Both the position numbers and the translations under genes were made by a program. 64,000 bases of DNA from positions 260,491-324,490 of the forward strand of contig NZ_LIWB01000008.1 of NCBI RefSeq assembly GCF_001905725.1, written 5' to 3'. The notes below the pieces were generated by a model, which had not been told where the DNA came from, ran no database searches, and saw only the letters and a list, made by a program, of their open reading frames with translations. This stretch comes from Streptomyces sp. CB02400. GTDB lineage: Bacteria > Actinomycetota > Actinomycetes > Streptomycetales > Streptomycetaceae. Shown one piece after another: positions 42,844-51,505 of the stretch (within the stretch, counting starts at the first letter, position 1; each line of letters opens with the position of its first letter).

Positions 42844-43301
42844 GGTGCCGTCACCTCGCCGTGGTCCTCGTCGGGCCATGGGCGAGTGAGCTGTGCCGTG
42901 AGCTCGGGATCGGCGAGGATGCGGGCCGTCGCGCGCCATTCGACGACGAGGCGATGAAGATTGCCGTGGACGTTCAGCTGGGCCGCGTCGTGCGTGGCGT
43001 TGATGAGTTCGGCCACGAACTCCTGCGACTCCTCGGCATTCAAGTGGCGGACCCACGGGAAGACCGACGGCAGCGCGCGCAGTATGGCCCGCTCACCGGC
43101 GTCACTGCGCACGAGGGCGGCCAGGAGACGGGCGGTGATGTCCGCCGTCTCCTCGCGCTGCTGGTCATGGCGGGCGGTGGTCAGGTAGAGGTCCTCGCCG
43201 TCCCGACGCGTGACGTGCACGCGCTGCGTCCGGTCGAGTGTCTCGGCGACCCGCTTCGAATTCTTCGAGAGCTCGGAAAAGGCAACCGTGGGAGTGGACA
43301 C
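42840..43301 (-). CDS. Phd/YefM-like antitoxin
   Basis: 153 residues. The N-terminus TVAFSELSKNSKRVAETLDR then RVHVTRRDGEDLYLTTARHD matches the DNA-binding Phd/YefM fold, and the longer helical C-terminus (about 70-150) would wrap the toxin. It is larger than typical YefM (about 85), as in many Streptomyces versions. GTG 43301 lies 11 bases from a perfect 22-base palindrome, a likely self-operator, so the mRNA is probably leaderless or nearly so. It is cotranscribed with the toxin gene. Confidence 0.75.
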   Translation of the reverse strand: MSTPTVAFSELSKNSKRVAETLDRTQRVHVTRRDGEDLYLTTARHDQQREETADITARLLAALVRSDAGERAILRALPSVFPWVRHLNAEESQEFVAELINATHDAAQLNVHGNLHRLVVEWRATARILADPELTAQLTRPWPDEDHGEVTAP

Positions 43302-43312
43302 GACTCGACGGT

Positions 43313-43334
43313 ACTTCGGAATGTGTTCCGAAGT
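43313..43334 (-). promoter_or_regulatory. perfect palindromic operator of the toxin-antitoxin operon
   Basis: ACTTCGGAA-TGTG-TTCCGAAGT, perfectly symmetrical over 22 bases, placed between the antitoxin start and the stop codon of the upstream DUF2165 gene. The position fits autorepression by the antitoxin. Confidence 0.7.
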
Positions 43335-43852
43335 TAATCGGGGCGGTGACCGGATCGCCCGCCCTGCTGAACCGGCAGGTGGTTGACCAGCAGGACCACG
43401 CCGCTGAGGACGAAGACGCGCAGGGCCGCGTCCAGGCCGTTCCAGTCCTCCGACTGCCACATCGCGAACCACTCGCCGCCGATCGCCATGAAGCCGGCGC
43501 CGAACAGGAGCATGACCATCAGCAGGCCGTACGTGGAGACACGGCGGGCGTGCGCGTGGTCGGAGCGGGTCCAGAGCCAGGTGCCGTAGGCCAGGACCAG
43601 CGCGGCTGCCGTCTCCCAGACGATGATCGCGACGTACGCGGCGTCCTGCACGCCCTCGTTCGTGATCGCGCGCCACATCAGGTCGTCGTCCTTGAACGTG
43701 GTGTCCATCGCGAGGACGTGCCGTACGAAGTCCTGGTTCGTGCCGAAGTCCGTGATGTTGCCGAGGGCGACCAGCGCCATGTAGAGGGCGACGGAGGCGG
43801 TGAGGAGGGTGGCGGTGAGGGGCAGTGCGCCGCGTGGGGTTGTGGTGGGCAT
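43334..43852 (-). CDS. DUF2165-family membrane protein
   Basis: 172 residues with four membrane helices, typical of DUF2165 (about 165): a first helix after PRGALP, then the conserved periplasmic TDFGTNQDFVRHVLAMDTTF and AITNEGVQDAAYVAIIVWET, and late EWFAMWQSEDWNG. No function is known for the family. Its stop codon touches the operator of the toxin-antitoxin operon, which is on the same strand, so readthrough into that operon is possible. ATG 43852 is the start. It is divergent from the STAND gene at 43942. Confidence 0.87.
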   Translation of the reverse strand: MPTTTPRGALPLTATLLTASVALYMALVALGNITDFGTNQDFVRHVLAMDTTFKDDDLMWRAITNEGVQDAAYVAIIVWETAAALVLAYGTWLWTRSDHAHARRVSTYGLLMVMLLFGAGFMAIGGEWFAMWQSEDWNGLDAALRVFVLSGVVLLVNHLPVQQGGRSGHRPD

Positions 43853-43941
43853 GGCGGTTCAATTCCCGTTGCCGGGGCCCGTATTCCGTCTGACGTGAGC
43901 CAGAATGAGGCAGGCCGGGACACGGACGAGGGGACGGACGC

Positions 43942-46434
43942 GTGGCGCAGGCACGACTGTCGATGCAGCAGATCGTCCGACAGCGCAGGCGTGCCGCCTT
44001 CGTGGGCCGTACGGCCGAACGCGACCTGTTCCGGGCGAGCTTGGTCGAGCCCGGTACGGGAAGCCGTCACTTCCTGTTCCATGTGCACGGCCCCGCCGGC
44101 GTCGGGAAGTCCATGCTGCTCGCGGAGTTCGAGCACATCGCCCGGGAGTGCGGGGCACTGACGGCGTACGTCGACGAGAGCGCGGCCGGCATCCCGGAGG
44201 CGCTGGAGGCGATCTGCCGTCAGTTCGCCTCGCAGGGCCGCCGGGCCAAGGACCTGGAACGGCTGCTGACCGCCCACCGTGAGCGGCGTCACGAGGCCGA
44301 GCTGGCCGCCCTCGCCGCGCTGGAACCCGGCCCGGACAGCGGCCCGTCCGCCGGCAGCATGGCCGTCGCGCGGGCCGGCCTCGCCGGACTGGGACTCGTC
44401 CCGGGCGCGGGCGCCTTCGCCGGTGTCCTCGACCCCACCCACCTCGCCCAGGGCGCCGACCGTCTGCGCACCGGCCTCGGCGCGCGCTTCCGCAGTTACG
44501 AGGACGTACAGCTGGTCCTCTCCCCGGAGAGCGTCCTCACCCCCGTGCTGGTGAACGAGATCCGCGGTGCCGCCGCCGACGTACCGTGGATCGTCCTGCT
44601 CTTCGACACCTACGAGCGCACGGGGCTCTTCCTCGACGCCTGGCTGTGGGACCTCATGACGAGCGACCGTCACGGGACCCTCCCCGGCACGATCCTCGTC
44701 GTCACGGCCGGCCGGAATCCGGCCGACAGCGCCCGCTGGGGCGGCCTGCCGGGCTTCGTGACCCCTCTGCCGCTGCGGCCGTTCACGGAGGCGGAGGCTC
44801 GCGGACTGCTCGCGGACCGGGGCGTCAGGGCGGAACCGGTCGTCGCCGAGGTGCTCCGGCTCACCGGCGGTCTCCCCGTCCTCGTCTCCCTGCTGGCCGA
44901 CTCCCGGCCGGCCGGCCCCGAGGACGTGCGGGACCCCAGCGCCACCGCCGTGGAACGGTTCCTGAAGGGGGAGCAGGACCCGGTGCGCCGGGCCGCCGCG
45001 ATCGCGGGCGCACTGCCCCGCCGGCTGGACGCGGACGTGTTCCGGGTGGCGGCCGACCTCGACGGGGAACGGGCCGACGAGCTGTACGGATGGGTGAGCA
45101 CCCTGCCGTTCGCCGACCCGCTCGGGGGCCGGCTCCGCTACCACGACGTCGTGCGCGCCCCGATGCTGCGGCTTCAGCGCGGACGCTCCCCGCGCGGCTG
45201 GGCAGCGGACCAGCGGCGGCTGGCGGACGCGTTCCGCCGCTGGCGAGAGGAGACGGAAACCGGACGGGAGACCGGGCGGCCGTGGGCCGACGAGGACTGG
45301 TGGGAGCTGCGCACGGCGGAGCTGTACCACCGCCTGTGCGCCCGGGACCGGGAGGCGCTGTCCGAGGTGCTGCACGACCTGGTGGAGGCGTGCGACCAGG
45401 GTGAGGCCGTCGCGGCACGGTGGGTCGGGGTCCTGGAGGACGCCGGCCGGGACGCCGACGTGGCGGGCATCGCCTCGTGGGGGCGGCAGCTGTCGCGGGC
45501 GCTCGCGGCCGGCGGCACGCAGGCCGTGCTGGAGGAGCTGCTCGTCACCGCCGGTCACGCGCCGTCGGCCACCCCGTGGACCGGCGGACCCTACGGCCTC
45601 CCTCAGGGACCACCGGCCGACGTCACCTCGCGGCGGACCGAGGAGCGGCCCCACGGAGGATACGGATATCCCGGCCCGGGCGCCGTGGAACGCCCTGACA
45701 CCTCGTGGCAGGCCGAGGAACAGCTCCGCGAACACGCCGACTGGGACGTGGGACTTCCCCCGGCCCTCATGGCGCGGATCCACCGCGACCGTGCCCTCTC
45801 CCACGCCGCCCGGGGCGAGTACGAGGCCGCCGTCACCACCCTGGACCGGGCGCTCGGGTCGGCCCCGGACGACGCCGGGGCGCTCGCCCTGCGCGGGGAG
45901 TACGGGCGTGTCCTCGGACGGCACGAGCAGGCGGCGGGTGATCTGGAGCGTGCCGTGGCGCTCGACCCCGCCGACGCGTACGCCTGGGCCTCCCTCGGTG
46001 CCACCCGCCTCGCCCTCGGCGATCCGGCCGCCGCGCTCACCGCGCTGGACCGCGCGCTGGAGCTGAGGCCCGACTACCCGTGGGCCCTCATCCGCCGCGG
46101 CCGCGTCCGGCGGGTTCTGGGCGACCCCGGACGCCGGCTCGCCGACCTCGACCGGGCCGTCGCCCTGCAGCCCGACTCCCCGTGGGCCCACTGCGAGCGC
46201 GGCGACGCGCTGCGAGCCACCGGCCGCGACGAGGAGGCGCTCGCCGCGTACGACCACGCACTCACCCTTGACCCCGAGTACGCGTCGGCGTACGCGAGCC
46301 GGGGCGTGAGCCGCTTCAACCTCGGCCGCCACACGGAGGCCCTGGCCGACCTGGACCGCGCCCTGGAACTCGACCCCTCCTACACCTGGGCCCGCACCCA
46401 GCGCGACGCGGTCGTACGACACCGCGACGGCTGA
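43942..46434 (+). CDS. STAND-like ATPase with C-terminal TPR repeats
   Basis: 830 residues. Walker A GPAGVGKS is at 50-57, Walker B WIVLLFDTYE at about 214-223, and a sensor-like strand GTILVVTAGRN follows. A helical linker (about 330-560) and a low-complexity stretch (about 545-590) precede at least five TPR-like repeats (about 610-825), such as ALRGEYGRVLGRHEQAAGDL and AYASRGVSRFNLGRHTEALA. Such signal-transduction ATPases oligomerise on sensing a ligand or invader. No effector domain is visible, so it may signal to a partner. GTG 43942 is the start. Confidence 0.8.
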   Translation: MAQARLSMQQIVRQRRRAAFVGRTAERDLFRASLVEPGTGSRHFLFHVHGPAGVGKSMLLAEFEHIARECGALTAYVDESAAGIPEALEAICRQFASQGRRAKDLERLLTAHRERRHEAELAALAALEPGPDSGPSAGSMAVARAGLAGLGLVPGAGAFAGVLDPTHLAQGADRLRTGLGARFRSYEDVQLVLSPESVLTPVLVNEIRGAAADVPWIVLLFDTYERTGLFLDAWLWDLMTSDRHGTLPGTILVVTAGRNPADSARWGGLPGFVTPLPLRPFTEAEARGLLADRGVRAEPVVAEVLRLTGGLPVLVSLLADSRPAGPEDVRDPSATAVERFLKGEQDPVRRAAAIAGALPRRLDADVFRVAADLDGERADELYGWVSTLPFADPLGGRLRYHDVVRAPMLRLQRGRSPRGWAADQRRLADAFRRWREETETGRETGRPWADEDWWELRTAELYHRLCARDREALSEVLHDLVEACDQGEAVAARWVGVLEDAGRDADVAGIASWGRQLSRALAAGGTQAVLEELLVTAGHAPSATPWTGGPYGLPQGPPADVTSRRTEERPHGGYGYPGPGAVERPDTSWQAEEQLREHADWDVGLPPALMARIHRDRALSHAARGEYEAAVTTLDRALGSAPDDAGALALRGEYGRVLGRHEQAAGDLERAVALDPADAYAWASLGATRLALGDPAAALTALDRALELRPDYPWALIRRGRVRRVLGDPGRRLADLDRAVALQPDSPWAHCERGDALRATGRDEEALAAYDHALTLDPEYASAYASRGVSRFNLGRHTEALADLDRALELDPSYTWARTQRDAVVRHRDG

Positions 46435-46573
46435 AATCCCCCTGTCCGACCACTTCCGATCACTCACTTCACACGCCTCACACCCCGCGTACCGATCTGC
46501 CCCCTGAACCGGCCGTCCCCGTTCGATTACAGTGCTGGCACCGCACATACGGACGAGGTCCCGGGAGGTCGGG

Positions 46574-47692
46574 GTGGGCGGTACTGCCGGGCCCGTGTGG
46601 GGGCGGCGCGAGCAGCAGGACTTCCGCAGCCGGGTGCGCGGGACACTGCTCGGGGTCGCCCTCGGGGACGCGCTGGGCGCGCCCGTGGACGGAATGACGG
46701 CCGACGGGATACGACAGGCGCACGGCGCGGAGGGCCTCACCGAGCTCGCCCCCGCCCACGGCCGGCGCGGTGCCGTCACCCACCACACCCAGCTCACCCT
46801 CTTCTCCGTGGACGGCCTGATCCGCGCCCAGGTGCGGCGCGACACCGGCGCCTGGCACCCGCCGACCGATCTGCACCGGGCGTATCTGCGCTGGGCCACC
46901 ACCCAGCGGGACTGGGGCCCGGACGAGCGGCGCAAGGACGACGGCTGGCTGGCGCGCGAGGAGTGGCTGTACGCACGCCGGGAGCCCGTCCGTACGCTGC
47001 TGCTCGGACTCGGCGACGAGACCATGGGGACGCCGGCGGCGCCCAAGAACCCCGGTGAGGCGGGGCCCGAGGCGGCGGCCAGGTCCGCGCCGTTCGGGCT
47101 GCTCGTCGGCTGGGAGCCGCAGCTCGTCGCACAGCTCGCCGTGGAGTGCGCGGCGCAGACCCACGGCCATCCGGTCGCCTGCCTCGCGGCGGGCGCGTAC
47201 GCCGCGATCGTGCACGCGCTGGCCCGGGGCGAGAGCCTGGACACGGCGGTGCAGCGGGCGCTCGCGCTGCTGGCCGCACGGCCGGGGCACCAGCCGGTGT
47301 CGGACGCGCTCCAGCACGCGCTGGGCGCAGTACGGCAGGGGATGCCCACCCCGCGGCGGGTCACGGAGCTGGTCGGGAACGCCACCGCCGAGGGACTGCT
47401 CGCCGCCGCCGTGTACTGCGCGCTGGTGGGGGAGGACGTACGGCAGGGGCTGTGCCTGGCCGTGAACCACGACGGGCCCAGCGCCGCCGCCGGCGCGCTG
47501 ACCGGCGGGCTGCTCGGGGCGCTGCACGGCGAGACGGCCCTCCCGCCGGCCTGGCTGGCCGAGCTGGAGGGCCGCCCCACGATCCTGGAACTCGCCGACG
47601 ACTTCGCCATGGAGATGACGCAGGGCGCTGCGCTGCATGGGCCCGCGGGGTCTTCGGCGGCCTGGCTGGCGCGGTATCCCCGGGGGGCCTGA
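46574..47692 (+). CDS. ADP-ribosylglycohydrolase-fold protein with altered metal motifs
   Basis: 372 residues of the DraG/ADP-ribosylglycohydrolase fold: FRSRVRGTLLGVALGDALGA, then WATTQRDWG, and late CLAVNHDGPSAAAGALTGGL. In active enzymes two Mg2+ are held by (S/T)DDT near the N-terminus and a D-x-D pair near the C-terminus. Here the first reads THHTQLTLF and the second NHDGPSAAAGA, so most of the acidic ligands are missing. It is probably non-catalytic or uses other chemistry. GTG 46574 has GGGAGG upstream; the longer frame from 46532 is less likely. Confidence 0.8.
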   Translation: MGGTAGPVWGRREQQDFRSRVRGTLLGVALGDALGAPVDGMTADGIRQAHGAEGLTELAPAHGRRGAVTHHTQLTLFSVDGLIRAQVRRDTGAWHPPTDLHRAYLRWATTQRDWGPDERRKDDGWLAREEWLYARREPVRTLLLGLGDETMGTPAAPKNPGEAGPEAAARSAPFGLLVGWEPQLVAQLAVECAAQTHGHPVACLAAGAYAAIVHALARGESLDTAVQRALALLAARPGHQPVSDALQHALGAVRQGMPTPRRVTELVGNATAEGLLAAAVYCALVGEDVRQGLCLAVNHDGPSAAAGALTGGLLGALHGETALPPAWLAELEGRPTILELADDFAMEMTQGAALHGPAGSSAAWLARYPRGA

Positions 47693-47707
47693 GCTGGGGG
47701 CGGAGAA

Positions 47708-49261
47708 CTACGCCTGATCCCGCACCGGCGCAGGAGACGGCACCGCTGCCGCAGCCGAGTCGTCGTCGCCGTCCGTGTTCACACGCTCGATGATCGCCAT
47801 CCGCTCCGGCGTGTCCTCCGGCTTCACGTAGCCGATCAGGACGTACAGGACCAGCGAGACCGCCAGCGGGATGGAGACCTGGTACTCCAGCGGCACCCCA
47901 CCGTCGACGGCCCAGTGGATCGGGTAGTTCACCAGCCAGAAGGCCAGCAGACCCAGCCCCCAGCTGGTGAGCGCCGCCGTCGGCCCGGAGCGGCGGAACG
48001 GCCGCAGCAGACCCAGCATCATCGGGATGGCGATCGGGCCCATCAGCCCGGCCACCCACTTGATGACGACCGTGATGATGTCCTTGAAGGTCGGCGAGTT
48101 GACCTGCGTCGCGACCGCCATGGACAGGCCGAGGAAGACCACCGTCGTCACGCGGGCCGCGATCAGACCCGACCGGTCGCCCCACAGCCGCGCCCGCTTC
48201 GACAGCACCGGCGCCACGTCACGGGTGAAGACGGCCGCGATGGCGTTGGCGTCCGAGGAGCACATGGCCATCGTGTGGGAGAAGAAGCCGACGATGACCA
48301 GGCCCAGCAGGCCGTGCGGCAGCAGTTGCTCGGTCATCAGGGCGTAGGAGTCGGAGCCGTCCGCCTTCTGGGACTCCACCAGCAGCGGTGACATCCACAT
48401 CGGGAAGAACAGGATCACCGGCCAGACCAGCCACAGCACCGCCGACAGCCGCGCCGAGCGCTCCGCCTCGCGGGCGTTGGGGGTGGCCATGTAGCGCTGG
48501 GCCTGGTTGAGCATGCCGCCGTTGTACTCGAACAGCTTGATGAACAGGAACGCCAGCAGGAAGATCGTGCCGTACGGTCCGACCAGCGGCTCCCCGTGTC
48601 CCTGGAGCTCCGGCTCGTCCCACGCCCCGAAGAAGCCGCCGTGGTCGCCGAGCTCGGCCACCACCGCGACGAACATCGCGACACCGGCGAGGAGCTGGAT
48701 GATGAACTGGCCGAGTTCGGTCAGCGCGTCCGCCCACAGGCCGCCGATGGTGCAGTAGATCGCCGTGACGACGCCGGTGATGAGGATGCCCTGGTTGAGC
48801 GAGACACCGGTGAACACCGACAGCAGGGTGGCGATGGCCGCCCACTTCGCGCCCACGTCCACGATCTTCAGCAGCATGCCGGACCAGGCCAGCGCCTGCT
48901 GCGTCTTCAGGTCGTAGCGGTTCTTCAGGTACTCCAGCGGTGAGGCCACGTGGAGCCGGGAGCGCAGCCGGTTGATCCGCGGGGCGAACAGCTTCGACCC
49001 GATGGCGATGCCGAAGGCGATGGGGAACGACCAGGTGACGAAGGACGTCACGCCGTACGTGTACGCGATGCCGGCGTAGCCGGTGAACATCACCGCGCTG
49101 TACCCGGACATGTGGTGGGAGATGCCGGAGAGCCACCAGGGCATCTTGCCGCCGGCCGTGAAGAAGTCGCTGACGTTGTCCACGCGCTTGTGGGACCAGA
49201 TGCCGATACCGACCATCACGGCGAAGTAGCCGATGAGCACCGCCCAGTCGAGACTGTTCAT
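47708..49261 (-). CDS. sodium:solute symporter (SSS family), monocarboxylate-type
   Basis: 517 residues with about 13 membrane helices. It opens DWAVLIGYFAVMVGIGIWSH and continues DFFTAGGKMPWWLSGISHHM, the N-terminal signature of SSS transporters of the MctP/PutP group. LFEYNGGMLNQAQRYMATPN and MCSSDANAIAAVFTRDVAP are further family blocks. It would take up a monocarboxylate or amino acid with Na+. ATG 49261 is the start. The upstream region contains a hairpin with arms GGCACTTCG (49307-49315) and its complement (49345-49353). Confidence 0.9.
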   Translation of the reverse strand: MNSLDWAVLIGYFAVMVGIGIWSHKRVDNVSDFFTAGGKMPWWLSGISHHMSGYSAVMFTGYAGIAYTYGVTSFVTWSFPIAFGIAIGSKLFAPRINRLRSRLHVASPLEYLKNRYDLKTQQALAWSGMLLKIVDVGAKWAAIATLLSVFTGVSLNQGILITGVVTAIYCTIGGLWADALTELGQFIIQLLAGVAMFVAVVAELGDHGGFFGAWDEPELQGHGEPLVGPYGTIFLLAFLFIKLFEYNGGMLNQAQRYMATPNAREAERSARLSAVLWLVWPVILFFPMWMSPLLVESQKADGSDSYALMTEQLLPHGLLGLVIVGFFSHTMAMCSSDANAIAAVFTRDVAPVLSKRARLWGDRSGLIAARVTTVVFLGLSMAVATQVNSPTFKDIITVVIKWVAGLMGPIAIPMMLGLLRPFRRSGPTAALTSWGLGLLAFWLVNYPIHWAVDGGVPLEYQVSIPLAVSLVLYVLIGYVKPEDTPERMAIIERVNTDGDDDSAAAAVPSPAPVRDQA

Positions 49262-49436
49262 GTCCCCCCTTCCAGGGTCCGCCTTGTGAACTCCACTCAG
49301 CTGGTTGGCACTTCGCCTGAGCGGGGTAGGGACGAGGAAGGCCGCGAAGTGCCCGCTCATCGTGGGCGGGGTGGCGCGGGCACGACAAGAAACCGTCGAG
49401 TCAAGAGCAAGTAAAAATGTTCGGCTAGCTGACCTC

Positions 49437-49454
49437 CGTTCATAATCATGAACG
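49437..49454. promoter_or_regulatory. perfect palindrome CGTTCAT-AATC-ATGAACG
   Basis: An 18-base inverted repeat between the end of the membrane-protein gene (49481) and the symporter gene, in AT-rich sequence. It may be an operator for the symporter, or a weak terminator for the membrane-protein gene 27 bases away. Confidence 0.4.
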
Positions 49455-49480
49455 AGGCCGGAGGGGCGGAACCTCCGGGA

Positions 49481-51385
49481 TCAACGCAGCTCGTCCGGGC
49501 AGGTGGTGCCCCGCTCCCCCCACTTGTACGGAGCCGCCAGGCGGTACGTCCCCGGCTGAGGCGCGAGCAGTGTCGTCCACTTGTCGCCGTTCTCGTCCTC
49601 CTCCGTCTCCATCAGACAGCCGTGGACGTTCTCGTACGTCTTCGGCTCGCCCTCCGGGCGGTCCTCGGACTCCTCCGTCTCCTGCGGAGGGTCCAGCGCC
49701 TTGCCCTCGGAGTCGACGAGGCCCAGCCACGGCGAGTACGGGACACGGATCAGGATCCGGCCCGCCTTCTCCACCCGCAGCGTCCACTCGCCCTGCTCGG
49801 CCCGCTCCACGACCGTGTTCGGCTCCGCCAGCGGCGTCGGCTCGTTCACCGCGAAGAGCTGCCAGTTCGCGTCGCCCCAGATCTGCTTCAGATACGGCAG
49901 CCCGCGCTGCACCAGCTCCCGCTCCCGCTGACCGCCGTCACCGTCCGGCTCGTCCTTCGGCAGCACCACGAAGTGCACGCCCCAGCGCTTCAGCCACTCG
50001 CGGTAGTTCGCCGAGTTGAGGGTGTCGTCGTAGAAGAGCGGGTTGCGCTCCATGTCGGCCTGCCGGTTCCAGCCCCGGGCCAGATTGACGTACGGGGCGA
50101 GGGCGGACGCCTCACGGTGCGAGCGGGCCGGGACGACCTCCACGCGGCCCCGCTCGGCGCCGACCTCCTGGAGCTCGTTCAGCAGCGGCGCCAGCTCGCG
50201 CGCCCAGGACGCCCGCGGTGTGGTGCGCACGACGTCGTCGACCGACTTGAAGCCGATCCAGCCGGTGAAGCCGACGAAGGCGACGACGATCGCGTACCAC
50301 TTGAGGGTCTTCGGCACCGTGAACGGCAGCGCCGCCACCAGCACCACCCCGCCGAACAGCATCGCCAGCCGGGTCATGTTCGACCCGATCTGCGAACTGA
50401 TCAGCCAGACCAGCACGATCCCCAGCCCGTACACCGCGGCCGTGATCCGTACGGTCTTCCACTCCGCGGGGACCAGGACGTACACCAGGACCGAGTACAG
50501 CAGCGGCAGGATCACCGAGCCGATGCCCATCGGCTGGGTCCCCGAGAACGGGAACAGCCACGCCGACACCGCCACCACCGCACTGGGCGCGAGACCCAGC
50601 GCCCACGCCCCCGGCCGGCGCTTCTGCAGGAACAGCGCCACCGCCACCAGGCCCACGAACAGTCCCGCGACCGGCGAGGCCATCGTCGCCAGCGCCGCCA
50701 GCGGGGCCGCGCACAGGGCCTTCGCCCAGCGCTTGTAGCGCCACCGGTGGGGCCAGCAGAAGACGACGGCGACCGCGCCGAGCGCGAACATCGTGCCGAG
50801 CCCGTACGTCACCCGCCCCGAGGCCGCGTTGCACAGCAGCGCGAACACACCCGCGAGCGCGGCCCACAGGGGGTTGCGCACCATGGGGGTCCCCCCGCTC
50901 GAGCGAAGCCGGGAGTGGGGGAGGCTGCGCATCAGCACCAGCGTCAGCAGGCCCGCCGACACCGTGCCCGCGATCATCATCGTGGTCCGCACCCCGAGGA
51001 CCGACATCAGGTACGGCGACACCACGCTGTACGACACCGGGTGCATACCGCCGTACCAGGCGAGGTTGTACGCGGAGTCCGGGTGCCGGCCGACGAACTC
51101 GGCCCACGCGTCCTGCGCGGCGAGGTCGCCGCCGCTGTTGGCGAACGTGAAGAACCAGGCGATGTGCAGCAGGCCGGCGAGAATGGTGACGGAGAGCGCC
51201 GGGTGCCGCAGCATGCGGGTGCGCACGGCGAGGACGGCGGTCATGAGCGCGCCGGGGGTGCTGGGGGCGCCTGGGGTGTCGTCAGTGCCCTCGGGTGTCC
51301 GCTGTGTCCCGGTCAGCGGTATTCGCGGGCCGGATTCCGGGTCCGGATCGGCGTCGTCGGCGCGTGTCGGCTCCGCTGTGGCCAC
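49481..51385 (-). CDS. large polytopic membrane protein with a C-terminal extracytoplasmic domain (GT-C-like)
   Basis: 634 residues. A disordered cytosolic N-terminus (1-55) is followed by about 11 membrane helices (about 60-400). The first external loop is DLAAQDAWAEFVGRHPDSAY, with acidic residues placed as in GT-C glycosyltransferases. A soluble C-terminal domain of about 230 residues includes GWNRQADMERNPLFYDDT and WGVHFVVLPKDEPDGDGG. This architecture suggests lipid-linked sugar transfer to cell-wall polymers, but the assignment is structural analogy only. GTG 51385 is the start. It lies downstream of the carboxypeptidase gene on the same strand. Confidence 0.72.
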   Translation of the reverse strand: MATAEPTRADDADPDPESGPRIPLTGTQRTPEGTDDTPGAPSTPGALMTAVLAVRTRMLRHPALSVTILAGLLHIAWFFTFANSGGDLAAQDAWAEFVGRHPDSAYNLAWYGGMHPVSYSVVSPYLMSVLGVRTTMMIAGTVSAGLLTLVLMRSLPHSRLRSSGGTPMVRNPLWAALAGVFALLCNAASGRVTYGLGTMFALGAVAVVFCWPHRWRYKRWAKALCAAPLAALATMASPVAGLFVGLVAVALFLQKRRPGAWALGLAPSAVVAVSAWLFPFSGTQPMGIGSVILPLLYSVLVYVLVPAEWKTVRITAAVYGLGIVLVWLISSQIGSNMTRLAMLFGGVVLVAALPFTVPKTLKWYAIVVAFVGFTGWIGFKSVDDVVRTTPRASWARELAPLLNELQEVGAERGRVEVVPARSHREASALAPYVNLARGWNRQADMERNPLFYDDTLNSANYREWLKRWGVHFVVLPKDEPDGDGGQRERELVQRGLPYLKQIWGDANWQLFAVNEPTPLAEPNTVVERAEQGEWTLRVEKAGRILIRVPYSPWLGLVDSEGKALDPPQETEESEDRPEGEPKTYENVHGCLMETEEDENGDKWTTLLAPQPGTYRLAAPYKWGERGTTCPDELR

Positions 51386-51505
51386 CTGAAGGCACTCCCC
51401 GTGTCCCGTTCCTTGCCTGTTCCTTGCCCGTTTCGTGACGCTAGCACGCAGCCAGGCGGCCGTCGCCCGGGTGGGCGTCGGCCGCCTGGCTCGTACGTCT
51501 CCGGG

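Noticed and set aside
43678..47610. 1310-codon minus-strand frame
   Set aside because: Antisense to the STAND-TPR and ADP-ribosylglycohydrolase genes. Composition is typical of a shadow frame.
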